This document shows positions 7,666-16,866 of a stretch of DNA of 43,742 nucleotides, in pieces (within the stretch, counting starts at the first letter, position 1; every line of letters begins with the position of its first letter). The notes beneath the pieces are model-generated. The model made no database searches, was not told the origin of the DNA, and worked only from the letters and a program-made list of their open reading frames with translations. The position numbers were made by a program, and so were the translations under genes. The DNA lies in assembly GCF_000499525.1 (NCBI RefSeq), contig NZ_HG529252.1:1-43742 (forward strand), given 5' to 3'. Source of the DNA: Faecalimicrobium dakarense (GTDB lineage: Bacteria; Bacillota; Clostridia; Peptostreptococcales; Peptostreptococcaceae).

Positions 7666-8907
7666 ATGTACAAAACACATAAATTAGATAACGGACTTAC
7701 AATAATAGGAGAGGAAATACCGTACCTTAAATCTATTTCTTTAGGGGTTTGGATAAACGCAGGTTCTAGAATAGAAAATGAAAAAATAAGTGGAATATCT
7801 CACTTTATAGAACATATGTTATTTAAAGGGACAAAAAATAGAACATCAAAAGAAATTGCCAGTGAAATAGATAATTTAGGTGGACAGATAAACGCATTTA
7901 CAAGTAAAGAATGTACATGCTACTATGTTAAGCTATTAGATTCGCATATAGATGTTGGTATAGATATACTTAGCGATATGATATTAAATCCATTGTTTGA
8001 TAAAAAAGATATTGAAAAAGAAAGATCAGTAATAATTGAAGAATTAAAAATGTATGAAGACTCACCAGAGGATTTAGCATATGATTTGTTAACAGAAAAT
8101 ATATATGTAAACAATCCTCTTGGAATGAATATAATAGGAACAACCAAGTCTTTAGATGAAATAAATCAAAAAGATTTATTAAATTACTTCGATAAATACT
8201 ATGTACCTAATAATGCTGTGATATCTATATCTGGAAACTTTGACTTTGATGAAATGATTAAAAAAATAGAAGATAAATTTAATTCATGGAAACAAAGAGA
8301 AGTTAGTGTAGAAGTAGAAAAGGCAGAATTTAATCCTTGCTTTATAGCTAAAAATAAAGATACAGAACAAGTGAATATAGCTATAAGTCTAGACGCTGTA
8401 CCATCAGAAAATACAGAGGAAGTTTATGCATTAGCTGTTATAAATACTGTGTTTGGAGGCAGTATAAGTTCTAGACTATTCCAAAAAATTAGAGAAGAAC
8501 AAGGTTTAGTTTACTCAATATACTCATCTCAGACTCTATATAAAAAATGTGGAGAGTTAGGAATATTTGCGAGTATGGGGCCTGATAATTTAAAGGAAGT
8601 ATATGATTCGATTATAGAAGAAATAAAAAATATGAGAGAAAGTTATTTAACAGAAAAAGAAATTGAAGAAAGTAAAGAACAGCTTAAGGGAAGTTATATA
8701 TTAGGTCTAGAAAGTACAAGTAGCAGAATGATGTCATTTGGAAAAGCTATGTTATTAAATAAAAGTGTAAGAACTACTGATGATATATTAAAATGCATAG
8801 ATGATGTTAACATAGATATTGTAAACAAAGTCATAGATAAAATATTTAATGTAGATAAACTAGGCGTATGTATCGTAGGTAGAGGTGTAGAAGATATTAA
8901 ATTATAG
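7666..8907 (+). CDS. mlpA: M16-family zinc metallopeptidase (processing-peptidase-like)
   Basis: A 413-aa single-chain M16B peptidase. The inverted zinc motif HFIEH is at residues 46-50, with the following EELKMYED region supplying the remaining ligand, and the R/Y region (SSRLFQKIREEQGLVYS) lies in the C-terminal half. It matches Bacillus MlpA/YmxG in length and neighbourhood (deacetylase upstream, YmxH and aspartokinase downstream). A TTG at 7660 is in frame but directly abuts the GGAGG at 7655, so the ATG at 7666 is the better start. The physiological substrate is unknown. Confidence 0.9.
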   Translation: MYKTHKLDNGLTIIGEEIPYLKSISLGVWINAGSRIENEKISGISHFIEHMLFKGTKNRTSKEIASEIDNLGGQINAFTSKECTCYYVKLLDSHIDVGIDILSDMILNPLFDKKDIEKERSVIIEELKMYEDSPEDLAYDLLTENIYVNNPLGMNIIGTTKSLDEINQKDLLNYFDKYYVPNNAVISISGNFDFDEMIKKIEDKFNSWKQREVSVEVEKAEFNPCFIAKNKDTEQVNIAISLDAVPSENTEEVYALAVINTVFGGSISSRLFQKIREEQGLVYSIYSSQTLYKKCGELGIFASMGPDNLKEVYDSIIEEIKNMRESYLTEKEIEESKEQLKGSYILGLESTSSRMMSFGKAMLLNKSVRTTDDILKCIDDVNIDIVNKVIDKIFNVDKLGVCIVGRGVEDIKL

Positions 8908-8945
8908 TAATTTACTATTTAATAGATAAAATTGGGGGGATAAAC

Positions 8946-9191
8946 ATGAATTTATCTGAAATAGCAGGTAAAGAAATAGTTAACCTAGTAACAGGGGAAA
9001 GACTAGGTGTAATTGGAGAATGTGACCTTATATTAGATGAGACTACTGGAGATATATTAGCCCTTTTAGTACCAAGAGAAAGAGGATTCTTTGGAATAAA
9101 AAAAGACAAATCAACACTAGAAGTACCATGGAGAAATGTTAGAAAGATAGGAAACGACATGATAATAATAGAATATGATGGTGTTTACTAG
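8946..9191 (+). CDS. YlmC/YmxH-family sporulation protein (PRC barrel)
   Basis: An 81-aa PRC-barrel protein: LSEIAGKEIVNLVTGERLGVIGECDLILDE is typical of the YlmC/YmxH family found in spore formers. No enzymatic residues are recognised and the molecular function is unknown. It lies between the M16 peptidase and aspartokinase genes, as in Bacillus. Its stop codon overlaps the aspartokinase ribosome binding site, so the two are translationally linked. Confidence 0.85.
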   Translation: MNLSEIAGKEIVNLVTGERLGVIGECDLILDETTGDILALLVPRERGFFGIKKDKSTLEVPWRNVRKIGNDMIIIEYDGVY

Positions 9192-9202
9192 GAGGCTTAT
9201 AT

Positions 9203-10423
9203 ATGGGGATTTTAGTTCAGAAATTCGGAGGTACGTCAGTTGAATCCTATGAAAAAATGAATGAGGTTTGCAAAATAGTAAAGTCGTACAAAGAAAAAGA
9301 TAAAAATCTAGAATTAGTAGTAGTTGTATCAGCGATGGGAAGAAAAGGAGCACCCTATGCTACTGATACTCTTATAGGTTTATGTAAAGAAATAGATGCA
9401 AAACCACAAAAAAGAGAACTAGATATCTTAATGTCTTGTGGTGAGATAATATCTGGAACAATACTTGTTAATATGCTTAAATCACAAAATATAGATGCAG
9501 TTTTTTTAACTGGGGCTCAAGCAGGAATTATAACTAGTGATGATTTTTCAAATGCAAAAATACTAGATATAAATCCTTTTAGAATAATAAATGAGCTTGA
9601 GAAGAAAAAAGTGGTTGTAATAGCAGGTTTTCAAGGAGCAACAGAAGATGGAGAAATAACTACTCTTGGAAGAGGAGGAAGTGATACTTCGGCAGTTGCA
9701 ATAGGAAAAGCGCTAGATTGTGATACAGTTGAAATATATACAGATGTAGATGGCATAATGACGGCAGACCCTAGGGTTGAACCAGGGGCTAAAGTTTTAA
9801 AGTGCATAGACTATGAAGAAGTATTTCAAATGGCAGATAAAGGTTCAAAAGTAATTCACCCAAGAGCAGTACAACTTGCCAAAAGTGGAAACATAACTTT
9901 GGCTATAAAAAATACGCTAAACCCAACCTGTGAAGGAACTAAAATTTGTCTTGAGTGTGACAATAAAAATTGTAAAAAATCTTATGAGAAGAATTTTAAT
10001 TTTATGGCTACAGTGGCCAATAAAGATAAAATAGCTCAAGTGAGAATAAACTCAAAAGAAGAAGCATTTATAAATATAATAAATGAACTAGGAAAAAATA
10101 ATATAAGCATAGATATGATAAATTTTTTTATAGACGAAAAGATATTTATCATAGACGAAGAAAATATAAAAAGCTTAGAAGATATATTAAATAAATTTGA
10201 AATAGAATATGAAATAAATAAAAATTTAGCAAAAGTAACCTTAATATGCTCAAACATGACAGGTATACCAGGTATTATGTCTAGAGTAGTAAGTTCACTT
10301 GCAAAATCTAAAATAGAGTTACTTCAGACATCTGATTCAAATATGACAATATCTTGCTTAGTGAATAAACAAGATATGTCAAGCGCAGTTCATGCAATTC
10401 ATAATGAATTTTACCTAAAATAG
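9203..10423 (+). CDS. dapG: aspartate kinase
   Basis: A 406-aa aspartokinase catalysing the first step of lysine/diaminopimelate, threonine and methionine synthesis. The KFGGTSVE motif starts at residue 7, VVVVSAMGR and the TTLGRGGSDTSA active-site stretch follow, and two ACT domains form the C-terminus (about residues 265-400). The position after ymxH argues for a DapG-type, diaminopimelate-regulated isozyme. An unusual cysteine cluster, C243, C249, C252 and C257 (C-X5-C-X2-C-X4-C), lies in the linker just before the ACT region. The spoVFAB, asd and dapA neighbours known from Bacillus are absent. Confidence 0.92.
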   Translation: MGILVQKFGGTSVESYEKMNEVCKIVKSYKEKDKNLELVVVVSAMGRKGAPYATDTLIGLCKEIDAKPQKRELDILMSCGEIISGTILVNMLKSQNIDAVFLTGAQAGIITSDDFSNAKILDINPFRIINELEKKKVVVIAGFQGATEDGEITTLGRGGSDTSAVAIGKALDCDTVEIYTDVDGIMTADPRVEPGAKVLKCIDYEEVFQMADKGSKVIHPRAVQLAKSGNITLAIKNTLNPTCEGTKICLECDNKNCKKSYEKNFNFMATVANKDKIAQVRINSKEEAFINIINELGKNNISIDMINFFIDEKIFIIDEENIKSLEDILNKFEIEYEINKNLAKVTLICSNMTGIPGIMSRVVSSLAKSKIELLQTSDSNMTISCLVNKQDMSSAVHAIHNEFYLK

Positions 10424-10436
10424 AATATAGATAATA

Positions 10437-10547
10437 AATACTCCTCTTAAAATATGTATATTATAAAAAGTGTTGACCTTTGTGTAACGAATTTTTTATG
10501 ATATTTTTGGAAATAATAATCCTAAAGCATATTTTGAGAGGAGTATT
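10437..10547 (+). repeat. long inverted repeat able to bury the tepA ribosome binding site
   Basis: The left arm (10437-10456) and right arm (10528-10547) can form 20 consecutive RNA base pairs with a single U-G wobble (10448/10536). The right arm includes the whole tepA ribosome binding site GAGAGGAG (10536-10543); the left arm supplies the matching CTCCTCTT (10441-10448). The 71-base loop holds a predicted promoter. Transcripts from that promoter lack the left arm, whereas read-through from the aspartokinase gene carries both arms. There is no U-tract after the right arm, so it is not a terminator. Confidence 0.8.
10473..10502 (+). promoter_or_regulatory. predicted tepA promoter inside the inverted-repeat loop
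   Basis: TTGACC (10473-10478) and TATGAT (10497-10502), 18-bp spacer. The expected start near 10509 is downstream of the left repeat arm and upstream of the right arm. Confidence 0.6.
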
Positions 10548-10551
10548 ACAT

Positions 10552-11358
10552 ATGAACTACTATGAAGAGAATAATTTAAATAATAATATAAACATGCCAA
10601 ATCTTGAGGGAAATAAAAACAAACCTAAAAGTAAACAAATAAAAAATGAGAATGAAAATAATCCAGTTCAAGAAAGTGAAGAAATACAAAATATAAAACA
10701 AATGGGAGTTCCTAATATGCCACCACAGCCTACTAAAGATATACAATGTATAACTATAATAGGAGAAATAGAGGGACACTTTATAGGAAATCCACAAAAG
10801 AAAGCTACTAAGTATGAACATATAATACCTATGCTTTATTCAATAGAAGAAAGCCCAGAAATCAAAGGAGTGCTAATAGTATTAAATACAGTAGGTGGAG
10901 ATGTTGAAGCGGGACTAGCTATGGCAGAACTTATAAACTCTACATCTAAAAAAGTAGTGACATTAGTACTTGGAGGAAGTCATAGTATAGGAGTTCCACT
11001 TGCAACAGCAGGAGATTATTCTTTTATAGCTCCGACTGCTACAATGATAGTACATCCAATTAGAACTAACGGATTGGTAATTGGTGTTAATGAAACTTTT
11101 GAATATTTCAAGAAAATGCAAGAAAGAATAGTTGATTTTATTACTAGAACATCAAATATAGAAAGAGAAACACTTATAAAAATAATGCATTCAAAAGATG
11201 AACTTGTAAGTGATGTAGGTAGCGTTCTTATAGGAAAGGAAGCTGTTGAATGTGGACTTATAGATGAAGTTGGAGGGCTTAAAGAAGCTTTATCTAAATT
11301 AAAAGAACTAATAAAAGAATCAAGTGAAACACAAGACAATGAGGGCGAAAATAAATAA
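10552..11358 (+). CDS. tepA: TepA-like ClpP-fold serine protease homologue
   Basis: A 268-aa ClpP/crotonase-superfamily protein of the TepA group (translocation-enhancing protein, implicated in secretion and spore development in Bacillus). A low-complexity, Asn/Lys/Glu-rich N-terminus of about 60 residues precedes the protease fold. GGSHSIGVPLA carries the putative nucleophile Ser145, and TATMIVHPIRTNG is typical of the group. Upstream in-frame codons from 10480 are rejected: only the ATG at 10552 has a ribosome binding site (10536-10543), and the upstream stretch overlaps the promoter. Lies before ftsK/spoIIIE, as in Bacillus. Confidence 0.87.
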   Translation: MNYYEENNLNNNINMPNLEGNKNKPKSKQIKNENENNPVQESEEIQNIKQMGVPNMPPQPTKDIQCITIIGEIEGHFIGNPQKKATKYEHIIPMLYSIEESPEIKGVLIVLNTVGGDVEAGLAMAELINSTSKKVVTLVLGGSHSIGVPLATAGDYSFIAPTATMIVHPIRTNGLVIGVNETFEYFKKMQERIVDFITRTSNIERETLIKIMHSKDELVSDVGSVLIGKEAVECGLIDEVGGLKEALSKLKELIKESSETQDNEGENK

Positions 11359-11406
11359 GATTTGTTCAAATAATGGATTATATGATATAATTAAAAAATA
11401 TAGATT

Positions 11407-11438
11407 AAAGTGTTAGTGTTAAGGCATTAACACTTTTT
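11407..11438 (+). terminator. terminator after tepA
   Basis: The inner hairpin GTGTTAA / TTAACAC (11416-11422, 11427-11433) with a GGCA loop runs into T5. An alternative wider pairing AAAGTGTTA / TAACACTTT uses the same region. It separates tepA from ftsK. Confidence 0.7.
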
Positions 11439-11577
11439 GCTATGGTCTAGATAATTAAAATTTTAAACATTATAATTATTCAGCTATAAAAAGATGCTTT
11501 TATTAGATATAGTTGATTATATGAAAAATTGTCGCCAACATAGTGGCTCAAATTGAAAAAAATAAGAGGTGAGATTG

Positions 11578-13944
11578 ATGGCTAAGAAAAAAAAGAGCAA
11601 AAAGAAAGATAATAAATTAAGCTTTAATGCAGAATATCACAACCTAGTAACCATATTTATAGGTATATTTTTATTATATAGTTTAAATTCAAGTTCAATG
11701 GGTTTGATAGGAAACATAATGCAGTCATTATTTAAAGGTCTATTTGGATCTCTTTCAATTGCTATACCATTTATAGTAATTGCAACAGGGATACTTGGAT
11801 TCTTTGATGGAAATGAGTATATATACAGGCTTAAACATACAAAAGTTTATTATGCTGGTATAGCATTTATATTTGTATTTTATGGACTTATGAATTCTAG
11901 AAATCTTCCAGTAGATAGTCCTATAAGTTCAGAAATGTTAAAGCCAGTTATGCAAATGGGGGTAAATGGTGAAGGACCTGGATTATTAGCAACCACAATA
12001 ACATATTATATGAGTAAAGTGTTTGGTATAACAGGTAGCTGGTTGATAAGTATATTTGCACTTATAATAACTGTTATGTTTACTTTTAATATATCTATAA
12101 AAGATGTAATGAATAATGTAGCTAGTAAAAATAAAAGTAATAAAGATTTAAGCTTTAAAGACAGAGTTTTAAGCATGAAACAGTCTGCAATAGATATGAT
12201 GACTGATGAAGTTGATGAAAATACAGTTGTTAAAAAAGAAAGTAAGTTAAAAGGCTTTATGTCTAAGAAAAAAGCAGAAAAAGTTGAAGAAGAAGTTATA
12301 GACTATGATGATGACGTTAATGATAAAACTATAAAGATAGTAGGATTTAATAAAGCAGAAGATGAGTACCTAGAAATATTAGAAGGAACTCAAAGTATGT
12401 CAGAGTTAGAAGTATTAAAAGAGCTTCAAGATATTAAAGGTGAGTCTAAAGAAAAACCAAAATCAAATAATTTAGATAATGATATACAAAAAACTCAGCC
12501 GATAAATGTTAAAAGCGAAGCAACATATGAAAATTATAAAATACCAAGTGTCGAGCTTTTAAATAAAGTTGATAAAAAAACTGATGATAATGGTAGAAAG
12601 AAAGTATTAAAAAATGCTTCTTTACTTGAAAAGACATTATCTGACTTCGGAGTTGAAGCAAAAGTTAATCAAGTTACAGTAGGACCTACTATAACTAGAT
12701 ATGAAATACAGCCAAGCCCAGGCGTTAAAGTTAGTAAAATCGTAAACTTAACTGATGATATAGCATTAAGTTTAGCAGCAAAAAGTATAAGAATAGAAGC
12801 ACCAATACCAGGTAAAAGTGCAATCGGTATAGAAGTACCAAATGAAGAAGCACAAATGGTAGGACTTAGAGAAGTTCTTGAAAGTGATGAGTTTAAAAAG
12901 TTTGATTCTCCACTTGCTATGGCTTTAGGTAAGGATATAAGTGGAAAACCAATTATAGGTGATATAGGAAAGATGCCTCATTTACTTATAGCAGGGTCAA
13001 CAGGTTCAGGAAAAAGTGTTTGTGTAAATACATTAATAAACAGTATATTATACAAAGCAAAACCCGATGAAGTTAAGTTTTTACTTATAGACCCTAAGGT
13101 TGTCGAACTTGCAAGCTATAATGGGATACCACACTTATTAATACCAGTAGTTACAGATCCTAAAAAAGCAGCAAATGCACTTAATTGGGCAGTTGTTGAA
13201 ATGAATAGAAGATATAAGCTATTTGCAGACACTCAAGTAAAAGATATAACAAGTTACAATGAAAAAGCTGAAGAAAAACTTCCAAAGATTGTAATAATAA
13301 TAGACGAGCTTGCTGATTTAATGATGGCAAGTGCAAATGATGTTGAAGATTATATTTGTAGATTAGCGCAAATGGCAAGAGCCGCAGGTATGCACTTAAT
13401 AGTTGCAACACAAAGACCTTCAGTTGATGTTATAACAGGTGTTATAAAAGCAAATATACCATCAAGAATTGCATTTGCAGTTTCATCTCAAACAGACTCA
13501 AGAACTATACTTGATATGGGTGGAGCAGAAAAATTACTTGGTAAAGGTGATATGTTATTTTACCCACTAGGTGCAGCAAAACCTGTAAGACTTCAAGGTG
13601 CATTTATATCAGAAAATGAATCGGAAAAGATTATAGATTATGTGAAGGGCCAAGTTAGAGAAGAAGTTAAATATGAAGATACTATAATGGAAACTATATC
13701 TAAAGCGACTATATCTAAATCTAGAGATGAGGATGAATTATTAAGCCAAGCTATAGAATTTGTAGTTGAAAGCGGTCAAGGATCAGCATCGATGCTACAA
13801 AGAAAATTTAAAATAGGATTTAATAGAGCGGCAAGACTTATAGACTCTATGGAAGAACGTGGAATTGTTGGTCAAAGTGAAGGAAGTAAACCTAGAAAAG
13901 TATTAATGAGCAAACAAGACTTACAAAATTTAGAAGGTGAATAA
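11578..13944 (+). CDS. ftsK: FtsK/SpoIIIE-family DNA translocase
   Basis: A 788-aa DNA pump that clears chromosomal DNA from the division or sporulation septum. After a lysine-rich start, hydrophobic segments anchor about the first 185 residues. An acidic linker follows, then the alpha domain and the RecA-like motor, with Walker A GSTGSGKS at 473-480 and Walker B IIIDE (D576, E577). The C-terminal gamma winged helix (about 715-780), which reads polarity sequences, is intact. A GTG at 11569 is in frame, but the AGAGGTGAG site (11564-11572) suits the ATG at 11578. Whether it serves division, sporulation or both is not decided by sequence. Confidence 0.93.
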   Translation: MAKKKKSKKKDNKLSFNAEYHNLVTIFIGIFLLYSLNSSSMGLIGNIMQSLFKGLFGSLSIAIPFIVIATGILGFFDGNEYIYRLKHTKVYYAGIAFIFVFYGLMNSRNLPVDSPISSEMLKPVMQMGVNGEGPGLLATTITYYMSKVFGITGSWLISIFALIITVMFTFNISIKDVMNNVASKNKSNKDLSFKDRVLSMKQSAIDMMTDEVDENTVVKKESKLKGFMSKKKAEKVEEEVIDYDDDVNDKTIKIVGFNKAEDEYLEILEGTQSMSELEVLKELQDIKGESKEKPKSNNLDNDIQKTQPINVKSEATYENYKIPSVELLNKVDKKTDDNGRKKVLKNASLLEKTLSDFGVEAKVNQVTVGPTITRYEIQPSPGVKVSKIVNLTDDIALSLAAKSIRIEAPIPGKSAIGIEVPNEEAQMVGLREVLESDEFKKFDSPLAMALGKDISGKPIIGDIGKMPHLLIAGSTGSGKSVCVNTLINSILYKAKPDEVKFLLIDPKVVELASYNGIPHLLIPVVTDPKKAANALNWAVVEMNRRYKLFADTQVKDITSYNEKAEEKLPKIVIIIDELADLMMASANDVEDYICRLAQMARAAGMHLIVATQRPSVDVITGVIKANIPSRIAFAVSSQTDSRTILDMGGAEKLLGKGDMLFYPLGAAKPVRLQGAFISENESEKIIDYVKGQVREEVKYEDTIMETISKATISKSRDEDELLSQAIEFVVESGQGSASMLQRKFKIGFNRAARLIDSMEERGIVGQSEGSKPRKVLMSKQDLQNLEGE

Positions 13945-13946
13945 AA

Positions 13947-14999
13947 TTGAAAACAATAAAGGTAGAAGATGCATTAGTACTTAAAAATGCAATATTTATA
14001 GATGTAAGAACAGAATCAGAACACAAAGAAGATAATATACTAAATGCATTTAATATGCCATTATTTAAAGATAATGAGCACAATGAAGTCGGAACTATAT
14101 ATAAAATGCAAGGAAAGCATGAAGCTATCCAAAAGGGGTTTGAGTATGTAACTTATAAATTAAAAGATATATACAAGCAAGTAACAGCCTTTTCAGGAGA
14201 GTATGATAATATAGTTGTATATTGTGCTAGAGGTGGAATGAGAAGTGGATCTATAGTTAATCTGTTATCATCTTTAGGAATAAATGTTTACCAACTTGAA
14301 GGTGGATACAAAGCATACAGAAATTACGTATTGAACTATTTACAAAATATAATGGACACTAAAAATTTTGTGGTAGTTCATGGATTAACTGGAGCTGGAA
14401 AAACGGATTTACTAAAGATGTTAGAAGAAAAAAATGTAGATAATATTGATTTAGAAGGAATAGCTAAAAATAGTGGATCTACTTTTGGTTTTATAACTTT
14501 TGATGAAAAACCACCATCTCAAAAAAGCTTTGAAACTAAAATCTTTGAAAAGTTATTTTTCTCAACTACTGATTATATATTTATAGAAAGCGAAAGTAAA
14601 AGAGTAGGTCATGTATTAATACCTAATGAAATTTATGATGCTATAGTTAGAGATGGATACCATTTACTTTTAGAATGTAGTTTAGAAAATAGAGTTAAAA
14701 GATTATGTAGAGATTATATATATGATAAAGATAGTGAAAATATAGAAGTACTAAAGACTTGTATATCTAAGTTTAGAAAAAGACTTGGTAATAATAAAGT
14801 AGATGAGTATATAAATTTATTATATGAAGGAAAATATGAAGATCTTGTAGAAAGCTATTTAGTAGAATATTATGATCCGCTATATTTACATTCAGTTAAT
14901 AAGTATACTTATAATAAATTTATAAATTTTGATAATATGGAAAAAGCTTTAGAAGAAGCAATGACATTTCATAAAGCAGCAACAAAAGGAGAGATATAA
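13947..14999 (+). CDS. mnmH: tRNA 2-selenouridine synthase (rhodanese + P-loop)
   Basis: A 350-aa MnmH/SelU enzyme that replaces sulfur by selenium in the wobble 2-thiouridine of certain tRNAs, using selenophosphate. An N-terminal rhodanese domain carries the catalytic Cys93 in VVYCARGGMRS; the C-terminal half has the P-loop GLTGAGKT at 146-153. Translation starts at TTG 13947: the AAGGTG site (13934-13939) lies in the last codons of ftsK and no ATG alternative exists nearby. The stop overlaps the rimO start (TAATG). Presence of this gene implies that selenophosphate synthase (SelD) is encoded elsewhere. Confidence 0.9.
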   Translation: MKTIKVEDALVLKNAIFIDVRTESEHKEDNILNAFNMPLFKDNEHNEVGTIYKMQGKHEAIQKGFEYVTYKLKDIYKQVTAFSGEYDNIVVYCARGGMRSGSIVNLLSSLGINVYQLEGGYKAYRNYVLNYLQNIMDTKNFVVVHGLTGAGKTDLLKMLEEKNVDNIDLEGIAKNSGSTFGFITFDEKPPSQKSFETKIFEKLFFSTTDYIFIESESKRVGHVLIPNEIYDAIVRDGYHLLLECSLENRVKRLCRDYIYDKDSENIEVLKTCISKFRKRLGNNKVDEYINLLYEGKYEDLVESYLVEYYDPLYLHSVNKYTYNKFINFDNMEKALEEAMTFHKAATKGEI

Positions 15000-16333
15000 T
15001 GTTAAAAATAGCACTAGAATCACTAGGATGTTCTAAAAACCTAGTGGATGCAGAAATAATGATGGGTATACTTAATAAAAAAGGATATAAATTAGTTGGC
15101 GACTTTGAAGAAGCTGATATAATACTAGTAAACACTTGTGGATTTATAGAGTCAGCGAAGCAAGAATCAATCGATACTATACTTGAACTTTCTGAGCTTA
15201 AAGAAACTGCAAACTTAAAAATACTTATAGTAACAGGATGTTTAGCACAAAGGTACTCTGAAGAATTAAAAGCAGAAATTCCTGAAATAGATGCAATAGT
15301 TGGAACGGGAAGTTATCAAAATATAGACGAAATAATAGCATCATTAAAAGAAGAAAAGCATATAGTAAGCTTAAATGATATAGAATTTGCATATAATGAA
15401 GAGTTACCAAGATATATATCAACTCCTGCTCACATGGCATACTTAAAAATAGGTGAAGGTTGTGACAATAAATGTACTTACTGTATAATACCTAAATTAA
15501 GAGGTAAATACAGAAGTAGAAAGATGGAAGATATAATAACTGAAGCAAAAGGATTAGCAGCTAGAGGAGTTAAAGAAGTTGTAGTTATAGCACAAGATAC
15601 AACAAAGTATGGTTGTGACTTATACGGTAAGGAAATGCTACCAGAACTTTTAGAAGAACTTGCACAAATCGAAGGATTAAAGTGGATAAGAATAATGTAT
15701 TCATATCCTGAATCTATAACTGAAGAATTAGTTAAAGTTATTAAAAAGTATGATAATATTTGTAACTATTTTGATATGCCAATACAACATGCAAGTAATA
15801 GAATACTAAAACTAATGAATAGACATACAACTAAAGAAGATATATTATCAAAGATAGAAATGATAAGAAAATATATACCAGATGCTACTTTAAGAACTAC
15901 AATAATAGTAGGATTCCCTGGTGAAACTGAAGAAGATTTTGAAGAATTAGTAGAGTTTGCAAAAATAGCTAAATTTGATAGATTAGGTGCATTTGCATAT
16001 TCAAGAGAAGAAGATACACCAGCAGATAAACTACCTAATCACTTAGAAGAAGAAGTTAAGATTGAAAGAAGAGATGCCTTAATGTTAGTTCAACAAGGTA
16101 TATCGCAAGAACTTAATGCAGCTAAGGTTTCAAATGTATATGAAGTATTAATTGAAGAACAAATAGAAGACAAAGTTTATATAGGAAGAACTCAAGGAGA
16201 TGCAGAAGAAATAGATAGTATAGTATATGTAAAATCTGAAAATCAACTTGAAACAGGAGATTTTGTAACTGTAAAAATAAATAATGCGCTAGAATATGAT
16301 TTAATGGGAGATGTTATTAATGAACTTGCCTAA
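14999..16333 (+). CDS. rimO: ribosomal protein S12 methylthiotransferase
   Basis: A 444-aa radical-SAM methylthiotransferase that modifies a conserved aspartate of ribosomal protein S12. The N-terminal domain has three Fe-S cysteines (C11 in LGCSKN, C47 in NTCGF, C81 in TGCLAQR). The radical-SAM triad is C155, C159 and C162, and a C-terminal TRAM domain follows. The LGCSKN start and overall length favour RimO over MiaB. The start codon overlaps the mnmH stop by one base, and the 3' end overlaps pgsA. Confidence 0.94.
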   Translation: MLKIALESLGCSKNLVDAEIMMGILNKKGYKLVGDFEEADIILVNTCGFIESAKQESIDTILELSELKETANLKILIVTGCLAQRYSEELKAEIPEIDAIVGTGSYQNIDEIIASLKEEKHIVSLNDIEFAYNEELPRYISTPAHMAYLKIGEGCDNKCTYCIIPKLRGKYRSRKMEDIITEAKGLAARGVKEVVVIAQDTTKYGCDLYGKEMLPELLEELAQIEGLKWIRIMYSYPESITEELVKVIKKYDNICNYFDMPIQHASNRILKLMNRHTTKEDILSKIEMIRKYIPDATLRTTIIVGFPGETEEDFEELVEFAKIAKFDRLGAFAYSREEDTPADKLPNHLEEEVKIERRDALMLVQQGISQELNAAKVSNVYEVLIEEQIEDKVYIGRTQGDAEEIDSIVYVKSENQLETGDFVTVKINNALEYDLMGDVINELA

Positions 16334-16862
16334 TAAATTAACTTTATTTAGGATATTTTTAATACCAGTATTCATACTGGTAATGTTATTTGACATACCG
16401 AACAAACTTTTGATAGCATGTATAGTTTTCATAATTGCAGCTATAACAGATGCAATGGATGGAAACATCGCTAGAAAACATAATTTAGTAACTGACTTTG
16501 GAAAATTTATGGACCCATTAGCAGATAAACTTTTAGTTATATCAGCACTTATTTGTATGATAGAAGTAGACTTAGTTGCTGGGTGGATGGTTATAATAAT
16601 CGTAGCTAGAGAACTTACTGTAAGTATATTAAGAGCAATTGCAGCAGCTGATGGAAAAGTTATAGCAGCAAGTAGTGGTGGAAAACTAAAAACAATAAGC
16701 CAAATGATAGCAATCCCATTATTATTATTAGGGGCTAACTTTAATAACTCACTTTTAATAACAATAGGTGATATAACTATACTTATTGCTACATTACTTA
16801 CGTTATATTCTGGATGGGAATATTTATACAAAAATAAACATTTATTTATGGATAGTAAATAA
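16320..16862 (+). CDS. pgsA: CDP-diacylglycerol-glycerol-3-phosphate 3-phosphatidyltransferase
   Basis: A 180-aa membrane enzyme making phosphatidylglycerol phosphate. The CDP-alcohol phosphotransferase signature is complete: D44-X2-D47-G48-X2-A51-R52-X8-G61-X3-D65-X3-D69, with hydrophobic helices on both sides. An in-frame ATG at 16311 directly abuts the GGGAG at 16306; the ATG at 16320 is properly spaced and overlaps the last codons of rimO, so it is the chosen start. The order rimO-pgsA-recA is as in Bacillus relatives. A strong terminator follows. Confidence 0.93.
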   Translation: MNLPNKLTLFRIFLIPVFILVMLFDIPNKLLIACIVFIIAAITDAMDGNIARKHNLVTDFGKFMDPLADKLLVISALICMIEVDLVAGWMVIIIVARELTVSILRAIAAADGKVIAASSGGKLKTISQMIAIPLLLLGANFNNSLLITIGDITILIATLLTLYSGWEYLYKNKHLFMDSK

Positions 16863-16866
16863 TAAT

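Noticed and set aside
10437-10547. Inverted repeat as a small transposable element (MITE)
   Set aside because: No target-site duplication was seen and no second copy occurs in the window; the precise overlap with the ribosome binding site and promoter favours a regulatory role. A genome-wide copy search would settle it.
10480-10551. In-frame N-terminal extension of tepA from a GTG at 10480
   Set aside because: No ribosome binding site precedes it and it would run across the predicted promoter and the right repeat arm; the ATG at 10552 has a well-spaced site.
11522-11556. A short hairpin (GCCA/TGGC) upstream of ftsK as a regulatory RNA
   Set aside because: Only four base pairs, with no further pairing support.
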